This document shows positions 1 through 11,992 of a DNA stretch of 64,000 nt, piece after piece. The notes beneath the pieces were generated by a model. The model was not told the origin of the DNA. It worked only from the letters and a program-made list of their open reading frames with translations, and ran no database searches. Position 1 is the stretch's first letter, and each line of letters begins with the position of its first letter. The position numbers and the translations under genes were made by a program. This DNA comes from Brasenia schreberi (lineage: Eukaryota > Streptophyta > Magnoliopsida > Nymphaeales > Cabombaceae), in contig JAYKKT010000076.1 in assembly GCA_036023115.1 (NCBI GenBank), positions 2,170,001-2,234,000 on the forward strand. Direction: 5' to 3'.

Positions 1-593
1 TACAATTCCTCTCATGCTTATCCTCCCCATTCTCTCTCATGCCCATAATCCCACATGAATTTCAAGTGGGCCCCACCTCCATTTATGAGAAGGTGATGTG
101 GGCCATGGATGTGGATATTGGATTGGATCTCTGGATCCAAATCCAAATCCAAATCCAAATCCAAATCCACACATACGTTTGGATTGGGATCTGGATATAT
201 ATGGTCCAGATCCAATCCAAACTGAATTCTGACTCCTTCGGGGTATGTTCGAAACGAACAGTTTGTGCGGGGTCTAACAACATCAGTACTCCGTCTACGT
301 TGGGTCTTCGCCAACATGGTCGTCTGCTTCTGTTTTCACCTTCCGGAGATGACTTTAAAGGATTTTTTATGATAACAGGGTCTTGGATGTTTGAGATCCT
401 AGGGGTGGATTCAACACGAGAGTTGTTGTGCCAGGCTCGACATATGCTCCAGTTTTGGGCTCTCTTTAACTCTTCTGGTCCTGCTTGTATCAGGCCAAGC
501 CGCTTCGTGGGGTTTCAAAACGTATTTTAAAAGGTTTTAAAACTATATTATACATATTTTAAAACATATATAGTTTAAACATATGTACAGGGT
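1..593 (-). mobile_element. R0: family 1 LTR fragment, minus orientation
   Basis: The first 593 bases are the reverse complement of the 5' part of the family 1 LTR. They include the (AAATCC)n tract near 130-170, the hairpin-forming GGATCTGG/CCAGATCC segment near 180-215, and the block shared with bases 698-1290 of the next LTR. The fragment runs off the left edge and stops about 95 bases short of its own TGTAAACACC terminus, where a forward LTR begins. The small open frames here come from the stop-free hexamer tract and are not genes. Confidence 0.85.
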
Positions 594-1800
594 TGTAAAC
601 ACCCCGAAATCCCATGAATTCCTCAAAACAACCTGGTTTTGTAAAAGCAGCCCCAAAGGGCTATTTTGAGTTTGGAAACCCAGGAGCCTTCCAAACAACC
701 CTGTACATATGTTTTGAACTTTATATTTCAAAAATATATAATATGGCTTTAAAAACCTTTTTAAACATGTTTTGAAACCTCGAAGCAGCTTGGCCTGATC
801 AAGACAGGACCAGAAAAGCCAAAGAGAGCCCGGAACCGGAGCACATGTCAAGCCCGGCACAACAACTCTCATATTGAATCCACCCCCACGATCTCGAACG
901 TCCAAGACCCTATTATCATCAAAACATCATTTGAAGTCATCTCCGGAAGGCGAAAACAGAGGCGGACGATCATGTTGGCGAAGACCCAACGCAGACGGAG
1001 TACTGATGCTGTCAGACCCCGCACAAACCGTTCGTTTCGAACACACCCCTAAGGAGTCAGAATTTAGTTTGGATTGGATCTGGACCATATATATCCAGAT
1101 CCCAATCCAAACCCATGTGTGGATTTGGATTTGGATTTGGATTTGGATCCAAAGATCCAATCCAATATCCACATCCATGTCCCACATCACCTTCTCATAA
1201 ATGGAGGTGGGGCCCACTTGAATTTCACATGGGATTATGGGCATGAGAGAGAGTGGGGGAGGATAAGATCAGAGTGTGTTGTAATTAAGCTTTACTTGTG
1301 TGTCAATTTTGGGGTTAATCATGTGGGTTAGCCTAATTAAAGTGGGTTTAAGCTTGTAATTAGCCAAAACCTAACCTAGGGCTGCACCAACATGATGTGA
1401 TTAAGGTCTATGGGTTATGCAAAGGGAGCTCCTTAATCCAATCCTAACCAAAAAACCCAATCCTAGCCTTTTACCCTAATCCTATCCTAATCCTAGCCTA
1501 ATCACCTAACCCACTTCCCTAATCCTTCCCTAAACCAAAGTTAATTTCCCTAAACCTAACCTAATCCTAGCCTAATCACCTAACCCACCTCACTAAACCT
1601 CACCCCAAAACCAACCCACCTAGCTAAACCCTAAACCTCTAAACCACCCCACCTAAACCTAGCACACAATCTACCCAAAACCCCTTGTATTTAAAATATC
1701 TGGCCCTACCCTAATACCAGCCCACCTTATCACCACACCACCACCCCCTAGACTACCTTACCACCTCCTCAAAACCAGCCCCACCGCCCTTCAAAAAAGG

Positions 1801-1806
1801 TATAAA
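1801..1806 (+). promoter_or_regulatory. TATA box of LTR A
   Basis: TATAAA lies just upstream of a C-rich stretch and the GGGCGGGTTTT block shared by family 1 LTRs. Every LTR long enough to show this position has a TATA-like box here. Transcription would be expected to start roughly 30 bases downstream; the start site itself is inferred. Confidence 0.65.
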
Positions 1807-2906
1807 CCCCCCCCCTAGTGGGCGGGTTTTTCAGTTTTTCGGGTCCACCACTTCCAACCAATCCTCTCTCATCCCCTTCCAGCCCAACCGACTTCAACCA
1901 CTTCCCGTCGACTCCCAGCCAAGGCTTCCACCTGCTCCACCACACCCCAGCCGGCCAACCACCTGTCGCCACCATTGCCTTCGGCCGAACCCTCCACTTC
2001 AACCACCCGACTGCTCCTCTTTAACACCGGTTAGTACCCCATACTCCACTCCACCTCTTCTTCGCTCCCCCTCCACTCTCAACCACCTGCACCACCACCA
2101 TCTTACCCTAACACCAGCCACTTATCGCCACCACTCCCATTCGGCCAAGCCTCAACCACTCTAACTACCTGCCATTTCCTAGACACCCTAGCTACACCCG
2201 GCCACTCCACTCAACTCCCTAAGACCTACCCATATCATCCCACCACAACCGGCCACTACCTTACCCCATACCCTAGCTAGTTCCCTTCCCATCCACCATT
2301 GCCTAGCCACCCTAGCAGCCCGCCACCACCACGTCTCCCTAGCAGTCGGCCACTCCAACCGACTATCCTACATCCATTCGGCTAGCCACCCGCCAGCCAC
2401 ATACTTCCCTTAGACACTCCCTTAGGCTCTACCTTAGTGCCATACTTCCTAACACTACACCCTCCCTTGGTGACCCTACCTAGTCACCTTAGTCTAACAT
2501 ACCAAGGTAGCCCACTCCTAATAGCTGGCCACCTTCAAGGCGCCCCTTTCGCGCACCTAAGGTATCCGGCCAGCAACCCTTTGCCGTTCAGCTTCGCGGA
2601 GCTCCCTCTCGCAGCCCAAGGCGAAGGCCAAGCCCACGCTCAAGCAAGGCATCTTCGGACCAGCTATTAGTAAGTGCCTAACTCGGTCCTTAGTTGTATA
2701 CTTGCTTAAAATTCAATTCGATACGGGGTTGTAATAACGGAGCATAGTCTCCCCCCGCTTGTAATAACGTGGCTTGGCACACCCACACACACGTGCACTC
2801 TCTTAGTTGTGCACGATTTTGAACACACACGGGCCTAATCAGCCCCTAATATATAAATATATATATATTTTAACTTACGTAGGGTTTTGCTTAAGTTGGG
2901 TGTGTT

Positions 2907-3300
2907 GTCTTTCAATTCAAGCACTCACACACATTGAGCCTTCGCTCTTATTTAAAAGACCCAAGTAAGGGCCGTGCTATACTATTTGGGTTTCATTTCA
3001 TGTTGTGTGTGTAAGTCTTTCAATTCAAGCACTCACACACATTGAGCCTTCGCTCTTATTTGAAAGACCCAAGTAAGGGCCGTGTTATACTATTTGGGTT
3101 TAATTTCATGTTGTGTGCGTAGTACTTCAATTCAAGCACTCACACACATTGAGCTTTCGCTCTTATTCCCAAGACCTTAATCAAGGCCATATTTCAAGTT
3201 ATATTTGGGTTTCATTTCATGTCGTGTGTGTAAGTCTTTCAATTCAAGCACGCACCCACATTGAGCCTTCGCTCTCATTTGCAAGACCCGAGTAAGGGCC
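2907..3300 (+). repeat. Tandem ~107-bp units in LTR A (4 copies)
   Basis: The units begin with (G)TCTTTCAATTCAAGCACTC and contain TTGAGCCTTCGCTCTTAT, AGACC..AGT(A)AGGGCC and a TTTGGGTTT(C/A)ATTTCATG segment. Unit starts are near 2907, 3016, 3121 and 3233. The third unit is a variant with GTACTTC in place of GTCTTTC. Confidence 0.85.
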
Positions 3301-3906
3301 CATATATATACCTTATATACATATCTCCCTTCGGCATTTACATTACAAGTCATTTCCCTTCGGTTATTTTCCTTCGGCATTGTCTTTACATTCGGGTTTT
3401 CCCTTTGGAGTAGCGTGAGTTTGCATTGCATCTACGCCATACCACGAGGTAGGACGCATATTGCATCGAAGCAAACCCCGTACTCCCGCTCAAAATTTGC
3501 CCCATGTAGTGGAGTGTTCATAACACACACCTAGGTGGCCCATAAAGGGATAAAAAGAAAGACTTAGGCACGTGCAAATCCACGTGATCTAAAAATCTGC
3601 AATCACATTGAAAAGACCCGAATCAAACACCTCGAACCGCTTCGTAGGCTTTTCCTATCCTAAACTCGATTTTTAAAGCGTACAGACTAACCCTTGCGCA
3701 TCGGTGCAAGAAGGTCTGCGACGACAAGAGCTCACTTGCTCACAATCGCCACGTTAGAAGTTAGATTAAAATATATCTTTGCTAGCTTAGGTAAGCTAGC
3801 TGGCACGCCCTGTTTATACAAATAGGCCTTAGACACACGAGAGGATCCGCTCCAGGCCCTGAGAAGCCAAAGGAGGAGGCGGGGATTTTCCTGCGTCTAC
3901 AGAGAT

Positions 3907-3924
3907 TGGCACGCCCGGTGGGAC
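3907..3924 (+). other. Primer-binding site of element A
   Basis: TGGCACGCCCGGTGGGAC lies five bases after the LTR end, the usual place for annealing of a tRNA 3' end to prime minus-strand DNA synthesis. The same 18-mer occurs in B and C, and with one change in F, G and H. I could not assign the tRNA by eye. Confidence 0.85.
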
Positions 3925-4045
3925 GTGAGCCTTTCAGAAATCGAGTTTTTGGTCTAGAAACTTGCGAAAAAGTTTCAAAGAGGTGTCATTTTTAACTTTG
4001 TTTTCTTTGCTTGTACTTAGGAAATTTTGAAAAGGCTTGAAAAGC

Positions 4046-6905
4046 ATGTCAAAATCCAATCCAAGTGAAGTGTCGAGCCAAGGCTCATGCGCATCAAGTT
4101 CTCACTCTAGGATGATTTTCAAAAACAAAATAAAACTAGATGAGATCGAGGACCTGAGAAGGGAGTTTGAGGCCAAAATCGATGCTCTTAGCTAAGAGGC
4201 TGAAGCAGGCGATTCGTGTTCATCAAACGGTGAACAAAGGCCTAAGAAAAAATTTGAAAAACCTCGCAAGCACAAAGAGGCCTCCGTAATAGAAGGCAAC
4301 CAATACCACGAGTCCTTCACACAAAAGGACCGTAAGCCCTACAGTAGTTGCTGAAAGGGCAGAATAAAGAGAAAAGAAGCTACGCCCTGTCTGATTTCCT
4401 TCCTATGGATTACGAAACAGACAGTGATGATGAAATACCAAACTTCCATCGGTATGATGGCATGGGAGACCCTAGGTCTCACTTGCACCTTTTCTCGTGT
4501 CGAGCCCATAAGAAGAAAAAGGACTCGATGAAATGGGTGTATTGGTTCCCTTTATCCCTCAAAGGCACAGCTGCCAAATGGCTGGCTTCCTACGACTTAA
4601 GCTAGTTCGCTACTTTTGAAGAGTTAGCAAACTGCTTCATGCAAAGATTTGCACACAATGTAGAAGTCACGCCGACTCTGAATACCTTAAAGGATACAAA
4701 GCAAGGCATGAACGAAGATGTACATTACTTCATTATAAGATGGAGGTCACTCTTGGGCCAAGTGCGAGAGCCCATATCCGAAGGATGCACAGTCATGCTC
4801 ATCTTGGATAACTTTAAAAGTGAGTTAAAAACCCTTCTCTCGCTCCATGAGATCTCAACTTTCCATAAGTTGATCAAAAAGGCATCCCTTTTCGAAACCA
4901 ACTTGAGAAAAGGGACATACGATCACTTATGGAAAGGAAGTGCCGTTTCTAAAACCCGTTTGGAAAAGCCCATCACTTATGGGCTACCCACGATGGACAA
5001 AGGGGCAAAGCCCCATAAAATCTCCAATGTCCGGGTGGATCCAGGTGTTGCAGGCACTTCCAAAAATTTTGAAAAATTAGAAAATAAAAGGGAGCGAACC
5101 TTTCAAAAACCGGTTGAAAAACGGGAGTAAACTCTGCTAGGGCAACCTGTGTCAGAGGTCCTAGACCTCCTACTTGCCCAAGGCATGATAGAACTCCCCG
5201 AAATCCCCGAAGGAGTCACTTCCAAAGGGAGATATTTAAATCGATTTTGTAAATATCATCGGCTCAAAGGCCATGATACCAAACGTTGTTTCTCCCTTTT
5301 AAATAAAATTGAGAACTTGATAGCGGAGGGCCGGCTCCAGGTCACTGCGGAACCTGAGCCACCTCAAGCTATCTTCAAAGAACCCTTTCCCAAATACGCT
5401 AGTGGCAGTGGGAAAGGAAAGGAGGTATATACCCTCACATTTTCTAAGGAACTAGCGCAAAAACCAGAGTCTGGTCGACCCACTTGTGCGCCCATTCTTG
5501 TGCTATACAAGAAGCCCGCCCAAGTTGTCATTCGGGGACCACCAAAAGTGGAATTCCTGGCAAAACCAGTTTTGAAACTCCAACTCCTCAACTCATCCTT
5601 AGTGCCAAATTTAGCGCGAACCCTAGGCTGGTCGTGGGGGAAGTGACTAGATCCGGGAGGATCTATCAACCCCCGCACCTACAAGGTGCTAAAAAGGTGG
5701 TCAGTGTGCCTGGCCCCTCAAAAGCATGTATCCCTGGTGTTCTGCCAAAAGTAGATAAGGATAAAGTCATCCTAAATCCTTATGACTTCGAAAACCACCT
5801 TTCAAAGATTCCTATCCACATGTCTATCCTAGAGCGTAAACAAACCTCGCCTAGGCATAGACTCGTGCTAGAGAAAATTCTAGAAAGGGCCAAGGTTGAT
5901 TCGAACATAAGTCCGGAATCCTTGTCTCCCCAAGTGGCTTTATTAGGAGCAAAATCGCCCATCACTTTCTCGGAAGATGATGTAGATAGACCCTACGAGT
6001 CCCATAATCAGGCCCTGCATATCGAGGTGGTTCTGAATAACCACTCTCTGGATAGGTGCCTAGTCGATGGGGGAGGAGGGCTCAACATCCTTCCACTTCA
6101 TGTGGCGTATCAAATCGAAGTCACCTTGACTTCAGTAAACCCAAGCCCCATCGTTATCACTGGATACGATGGGAATGCGTCTAGGCCATTAGGATCCATC
6201 GAACTCCCAATGGAAACAGGAGGGATCGCACACAAGGGGGTGTTCCATGTCTTGGACATCCACCCCCATTATAACCTGTTGCTGGGAAGACCCTCGATAC
6301 ACAGCTTGTTCACTGTGCCATCCACCTTCCACAGGTGTGTCAAGATCCCTTTGAGGGACCATGTCATAGTGATCCTAGGTGAGAGTCACCCACAGCTTCA
6401 GGGGATCATAAACTCCCCTTGTTTATCGAGCTCCCAGGCCCATGAGGCTAACCTGGGGCACATTGTGATTGAGCCGCCAAGGCTCATGTTAAACAAACCT
6501 AGGAAGGTTGTATGTGTGAAGGGGTTGCCCAAAGTAGGCCCCCTCCCGATCTTAACCCTTCTAGGAAAACCCAAGCGTTCCCTATTTCCAAAGCCCCTGG
6601 ACAAGAGGCCATATGAGCACAATATGGACAACAGCAAGTTCCAGGACCACGATTTATACTCAACCTTTTCAAAAAACAAAAAATCATGGAAAATGTTGTT
6701 AAACATGGGCTACATGCCCTACAAGAGTCTAGGGGCACAGAACCAGGGTCTCCTAGAGCCCATCCTTCCTAGGGCCAATCCAAGCCGATATGGGATCGGC
6801 TATACTCCCCGAATACCGCCAGAGCCACCCCCTGTGACCACCTGGGTTAAGGGTGCCCTGGAACCTGCCTTAGAAGAGACCTACGATTTAGATCTCCTAT
6901 TCTGA
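4046..6905 (+). pseudogene. Element A gag-pro (degenerate)
   Basis: This is the remains of a Gag-protease polyprotein. The start is ATG 4046, 26 bases after a TACTTAG acceptor-like site. In order there are a basic N-terminus with a short coiled coil, a retrotransposon capsid domain (about 4430-4800, with GTAAKWLASYDLS), a CHHC zinc knuckle CKYHRLKGHDTKRC (5248-5289), an aspartic protease with CLVDGGGG (catalytic Asp at 6066-6068) and a G-patch-like tail with LLNMGY (about 6676-6860). It is broken by TAA 4193 (from CAA), a one-base deletion near 4333, TAG 4603 (from CAG), TAA 5128 and a frame change near 5580. The family product would package RNA and cleave the polyprotein; this copy cannot. 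Confidence 0.9.
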
Positions 6906-6918
6906 GTCTAATCCGTAG

Positions 6919-6934
6919 TGTTTTCCCTTTGCAG
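6919..6934 (+). promoter_or_regulatory. Conserved acceptor-like site between gag-pro and pol, element A
   Basis: TGTTTTCCCTTTGCAG, a pyrimidine-rich tract ending in CAG, lies 13 bases after the gag-pro stop and directly before the open pol frame. The matching place in B and C reads TGTTTTCCCTTTGTAG, and family 2 copies read TGTTTTCTTTG(T/A)AG. Ogre elements are known to have an intron between protease and RT. I did not find a convincing donor, so splicing here is inference. Confidence 0.45.
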
Positions 6935-7023
6935 GTACGACAGAAGATCCCTTTTATAAAAATACAAAAACATTTGAAAAGCTTAAAATCAAAAAAATCG
7001 AAAAAGAAGAAAAGCCAAAAACA

Positions 7024-10000
7024 ATGAAAAAACAAAAACTCGAAAATAGAGTGCTTTGTATAGTTCCCAAGGTTCTTGTTTTACAAAAACCCAAAAAAAT
7101 CGAAAATTTGGAAAATACCAAAAAGATTTTGTATTTAGCTACTCCTGGTAGGACTTTGGCAAAAGAAAAGGATTTTGAAAGAAACGTCGTCTACATAGCC
7201 AGACCAAAAATTTCGAAATCACTTGAAAATCCGAGTACAAAACCAGGTCTTTTTGAAAATCATGCATCAAATTCCCTCGGGTCTATAGCCCACGAGAATG
7301 ATCGAAGCCTAGAAGTGGATCCCCTTGAGGAAGATCCCACTTCTGAGCTCCTAGAATTTCATAAAATTCTCGATTTTGAAAGACCTTCCCAATCAGTAGG
7401 AGGAGATTTCATAGAAGTGAACCTAGGGGATAATTCCAATCCCAAATCCATCAAAATAGGTGCATGTCTACATGAACCTGAAAGATTAGCATTCATTGCA
7501 TTTCTACGAACCTATTTAGATGTGTTTGCATGGACGTATGAAGACATGCCGGGCATAGACCCCAGCATTGTCGAGCATCGTCTTCCCTTAGATACGGATG
7601 TAAAACCCATAAAGCAGAAGCTTAGGAAAATACACCCGAATGTACACACGCAAGTCAAAGAGGGTTTAGAAGATCTGTTAAAAGCCGGATTTATAAAACC
7701 CATTGCGTATTCTGATTGGTTGTCAATCATCGTTGTAGTTCGAAAAACCAATGGGAAATTCGAATATGCATCGATTTCAGAAACCTGAATAAAGCCACTC
7801 CAAAGGATAATTATCCTTTACCAAACATAGAATTGATAGTCGATAGTATTGCAAATCATGAAATGTTTTCATTTATGGATGGCTATTCAGGCTATAATCA
7901 AATCAAACTAAGTCCACGAGATCTGGGTATGATTGCCTTCACAACCCCATGGGGCATGTACTGCTATACAGTCATGCCCTTTGGTTTGAAAAATGCCGGC
8001 GCAACATACCAACGGGCCATGACCACGATCTTCCATGATCAGATTCATGAGCTCGTAGAAGTGTATGTAGATGATCTCTTGGCGAAATCCAAAACCCGAT
8101 GCACCCATATCGAATGTTTACAAAAGATTTTCGAAAGGCTTAGGCTTTACAAAGTAAAGCTAAACCCTCAAAAATGTGTATTCGGGGTAGAATCAGGAAA
8201 GCTTCTGGGCTTTATGGTGAGCCAAAGGGGTATAGAAGTCGACCCCTCTAAGTATCGAGCCATCATAGACATAGCTCCACCCTCCAATCTCACCCAAATC
8301 TGTAGCCTCCAAGGTCGTTTACAATCCGTTCGCCGATTCATATCGAATCTGGCAACTAGATGCGAACCCTTCAACAAACTGTTGAGGAAGGGCACAAAAT
8401 TCTTATGGGATGACGAATGCCAGAAGTCCTTCGAGATACTAAAGGCATACTTGGTTAATCCCCTCGTTTTGAATCCTCCAAAGCAAGGAAAACCGCTTTT
8501 ACTCTACATCTCCGTGCATGCGAATGCTTTAGGAGCCCTGTTGGCTCAATACGAGGATGACACCCATAAGGAGTATGCCATCTACTACATTTCGAAAACT
8601 CTCTTGGCTTATGAACGAAATTATCAAGCCATGGAGAAGACGTGCTTGGCCCTAGTCTGGGCCTGCCAGAAATTCAAACACTATTTCCTAGATCATGAGA
8701 TCTGGATAGTGTCCAAACTTGATCCAATCAAGCACTTGTTCGAAAAACCCATTCTTAGGGGTAGATTGGGTAAATGGCAACTCCTTCTAATGGAGTATGA
8801 CCTGAAATACCATCACCAGATCTCCATTAAGGGGCAAGCCCTAGCAGATTACATGGCTGAGTTCCCCTTAGAGGACGCATATCCCACTCTTGTTGAAATG
8901 CCTGATGAAGGCATATTGCAAAACCATTTTCAAAACCCCATTTTGGCAAATTCTTTCGAAAACCAAGTGTGGAAGATGCACTTCGATGGGGCACGAAACC
9001 AACGAGGGGCTGGTGCTGGGGTCATCCTCATCTCCCCTGAAAAGGGCGAGATTCCCATAGCAGTCTGCCTAGATTTTGAATGTTCCAACAACGTAGCTGA
9101 GTATGAAGCACTCATACAAGGCTTAAGGATTTCGAAAACTCTAGGGGCATCATGCATCGAGGTCTTTGGAGATTCACTCCTTGTCATAAACCAGGTTTTG
9201 AAAATTTGGCAAGTACGTAATGAAAAACTACTTCCATATCATGAGTTGGCCACTCGATTGGTCCAATCCTTCCAATCGTGTAAACTCACACACATAGGAA
9301 GAGAGGACAATGGCATCGCCGATGCCCTCTCCTCCTTGGGTTCAGCCCTGAAGGTCGATCCCATTTCAGGGATCCGATCTTTAGAAATATGGCATGCGCC
9401 CAACCCATCCACACACGACTTGGACATTTGCCAAAATAACCCAGAGTCTATTGAAAAACCTTGGTTTTATGACATAAAACAATTTCTAGAAAATGGGGGA
9501 TTTGCCGAGGATGCCACATCCAAAGATAAGGCATTCATTCGTGAGATTTCGACCCGATACACCATTCTGGGTGGGGTTTTATATAAAAAAGTTTTACCGG
9601 CATTCTACTTAGGTGTATCGACCTAGAGGAGGCTAGGACAGTGATGCATGAATTCCACGATGGAGAATGTGGAGGTCATGTTAATGCCAACATGATGGCA
9701 ATGAAAATACTTAGAGGGGGCTATTTTTGGTCCACCCTGAAAAAGGATTGTCACGATCATGTTAGGAAGTGTCATCCATGTCAAGTGCATGGGCACGCCA
9801 TTCATATCCCTTCATCTGCATTGCATTCCGTGGTCAGCCCCTGGCCATTTACCATGTGGGCGTTTGACATTGTAGGCCCAATATTTCCAAAAGCCTTGAA
9901 TGGGCATCAATTTATTTTAGCAGCCACGGAGTATTTCTCCAAGTGGGTGGAAGCCATTTCCCTAACCAACGTGCTGGGGCAACATTGTGGTGGTTTTCAT

Positions 10001-10709
10001 CCGGAGGAATATCTTGGCTCGATTTGGGGTTCCACGAGACTTTGTGTCTGATAATGGCACCCCATTCAAGAACGAGCGGATGGTTAAGTTGTGCAACATG
10101 TATGGCATAACTCACCACTTCTCTTCGCCCTACTACCCTCAAGGCAACGGCCAAGCCGAAGCCACAAACAAGACTCTCATTAGTATAATTGAGAAAACTT
10201 TAGAGAAGGGTAGGACGTGGCACGAGAAGCTGGATGGAGCCTTATGGGCTTATAGGACTTCCATCCGGACTCCCACAAATGCCACACCATTCGAATTGGT
10301 CTATGGCACAAACGCCATTCTTCCCATTCATACTCAACTGCATTCATTTCATACATCCATTGCACTCGACCTCCCCCTAGAGACGCTTCAGCATGCTAGG
10401 ATGGCCGAACTAGATTTGCTAGATGAGAGGCGACTCCTTGCCATGGATCATGCTCTTGCATACCGGCAAAGGATAGCCCGACACTATGGCAAACACATGA
10501 AACCTCGCCACTTTGAAGTGGGAGATCTAGTCTTGAAAATCATCCACTATCATGGCCCACATCCACTCGGAAAGTGGCGCCCCAAGTGGGATGGACCCTA
10601 TGTTGTATGAGCAACCACCACGAACAATTCGTATTGGTTGATCGATGTAGAAGGTAGGAATTTAGCAGATCCTATCAATATTCAATACTTAAAGAAGTAT
10701 CATGTGTAG
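7024..10709 (+). pseudogene. Element A pol: RT, two RNase H, integrase (frameshifted)
   Basis: The pol frame is open from at least 6937; the conserved ATG is 7024. In order: a basic leader; RT with YVDD (8064-8075) and MPFGLKNAGATYQRAM; a first RNase H (about 8500-8870); a second, archaeal-type RNase H starting at HFDGARN (Asp 8985) with NVAEYEALIQGL, GDSLLVINQV and DNGIADALS; and integrase with a CHPC half-finger, Asp 9866, Asp 10050 and Glu 10158. The double RNase H is a known mark of the Tat branch. By comparison with B and C, three single-base indels (near 7756, 9585 and 9985) and a TGA at 10608 (from CGA) disable it. The natural stop is TAG 10707. Confidence 0.9.
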
Positions 10710-10802
10710 GATTTGGATTAAATTCCAGTTTTCAAAAAAAAATTTGGGGATAGCTGCCCTGAGACATGAAAATAAGGTGCAAAGGCAAAGTCGTGTGACC
10801 CT
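10710..10802 (+). other. Cut-off 3' untranslated region of element A
   Basis: Only about 90 bases of the roughly 1.17-kb 3' region seen in element B remain. The sequence matches B up to GTGTGACCC and then meets the exact terminus of an oppositely oriented LTR. The polypurine tract and the forward 3' LTR of A are missing. Confidence 0.75.
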
Positions 10803-11946
10803 TGTAGACGCGCAAAAATCCCCGCTCGTCTGATTTCTCAGGGCCTGGAGCAGATCCTCTCTTGTGTCTAAGGCCTATTTATATAAACAGGGCATGCCAG
10901 CTATCTTACCCAAGCTAGCGAAGATATATTTTAATCTGACTTCTAACGTGGTGATTGTGAGCAAGTGAGCTCTTGTCGTCGCAGACCTTCTTGCACCGAT
11001 GCGCAAGGGTCAGTCTGTAAGCTTTGAAAAATCGAGTTTTTGGGATAGAAAAGCTTACAAAGCAGTTCGAGGTGTTTTTGATTCGGGTCTTTAATACGAT
11101 GGCAGATTTTTAGATCACGTGGATTTGCACGTGCCTAAGTCTTTCTTTTTATCCCTTTATGGGCCACCTCAGTGTGTGTTATGAACACTCCACTACATGG
11201 GGCAAATTTGAGCGGGAATACGGGGCTTGCTTTGATGCAATATGCGTCCTACCTTGTGGTATGGCGTAGATGCAATGCAAACTCACGCTACTCCAAAGGG
11301 AAAACCGGAATGTAAAGACAATGCCGAAGGGAAATAACCGAAGGGAAATTACTTGTAATGTAAATACCAAAGGGAGATATATATATATAGGGTATATATA
11401 GGGGCCCTTACTCGGGTCTTGCAAATAAGAGCGAAGGCTCAATGTGTGTGAGTGCTTGAATTGAAAGACTTACACACATGACATGAAATGAAAACCCAAA
11501 TATAACTTGCAGTATGGCCTTGATTAAGGTCTTGGGAATAAGAGCGAAAGCTCAATGTGTGTGAGTGCTTGAATTGAAGTACTACGCACACAACATGAAA
11601 TTAAACCCAAATAGTATAACACGGCCCTTACTTGGGTCTTTCAAATAAGAGCGAAGGCTCAATGTGTGTGAGTGCTTGAATTGAAAGACTTACACACGCG
11701 ACATGAAATGAAAACCCAAATAGTATAGCACGGCCCTTACTTGGGTCTTCCAAATAAGAGCGAAGGCTCAATGTGTGTGAGTGCTTGAATTGAAAGACTT
11801 ACACACACGACATGAAATGAAAACCCAAATAGTATAGCACGGCCCTTACTTGGGTCTTTCAAATAAGAGCGAAGGCTCAATGTGTGTGAGTGCTTGAATT
11901 GAAAGACAACACACCCAACTTAAGCAAAAACCCTACGAAAATTAAA

Positions 11947-11992
<46 letters not shown>

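Larger units (their letters stand above)
594..3901 (+). repeat. 5' LTR of element A (family 1)
   Basis: This LTR starts TGTAAACACCCCG and ends TCTACA, directly before the primer-binding site, giving 3308 bp. In order it holds a TGGATT-rich hairpin region (about 1075-1160), a degenerate CCTAA-rich tract (about 1440-1640), a TATA box (1801), a CCACC-rich leader, a degenerate splice-donor-like site (2030), the GTAATAACG pair (2731 and 2761), four roughly 107-bp tandem units (2907-3300) and a conserved stem-loop (3683-3718). It carries no protein gene I can support. Confidence 0.9.

Noticed and set aside
1074..1331. Recurrent 85-170 codon open frames with DLDLDLD...IHIHGPHHLLINGGG peptides on both strands of every LTR
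   Set aside because: They arise from the (TGGATT)n hexamer and adjacent conserved LTR DNA, are open in several frames and on both strands, and have no conserved start.
1440..1640. Telomere-like CCTAAACC/CCTAACC tracts (also near 13180-13390, 14110-14380, 25840-26040, 26880-27130, 37440-37565, 54180-54430, 62990-63240)
   Set aside because: The units are irregular, always sit at the same place within an LTR, and are flanked by LTR sequence. They are an LTR component and not telomeric DNA.
2437..2670. Small frames ending AAQGEGQAHAQARHLRTSY in LTRs A and B
   Set aside because: Only the DNA near the end is conserved; upstream peptides differ and C and H read another frame. A short upstream frame cannot be excluded but is not supported.
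2665..2675. A second GTAAGT near the end of the leader (A 2669, B 15653, C 27990, D minus 36960)
   Set aside because: It is conserved but preceded by TTA or CTC, a weaker donor context than the upstream site. I kept the upstream one as the main candidate.
3565..3590. Paired G-box-like CACGTG motifs in LTR 3' ends
   Set aside because: They lie well downstream of the TATA box and are often mutated (CACATG) between copies. Regulatory use is not supported.
3907..3924. Naming the primer tRNA
   Set aside because: The site implies a tRNA ending GTCCCACCGGGCGTGCCA, but I could not match it from memory with confidence. A search against plant tRNA genes would decide.
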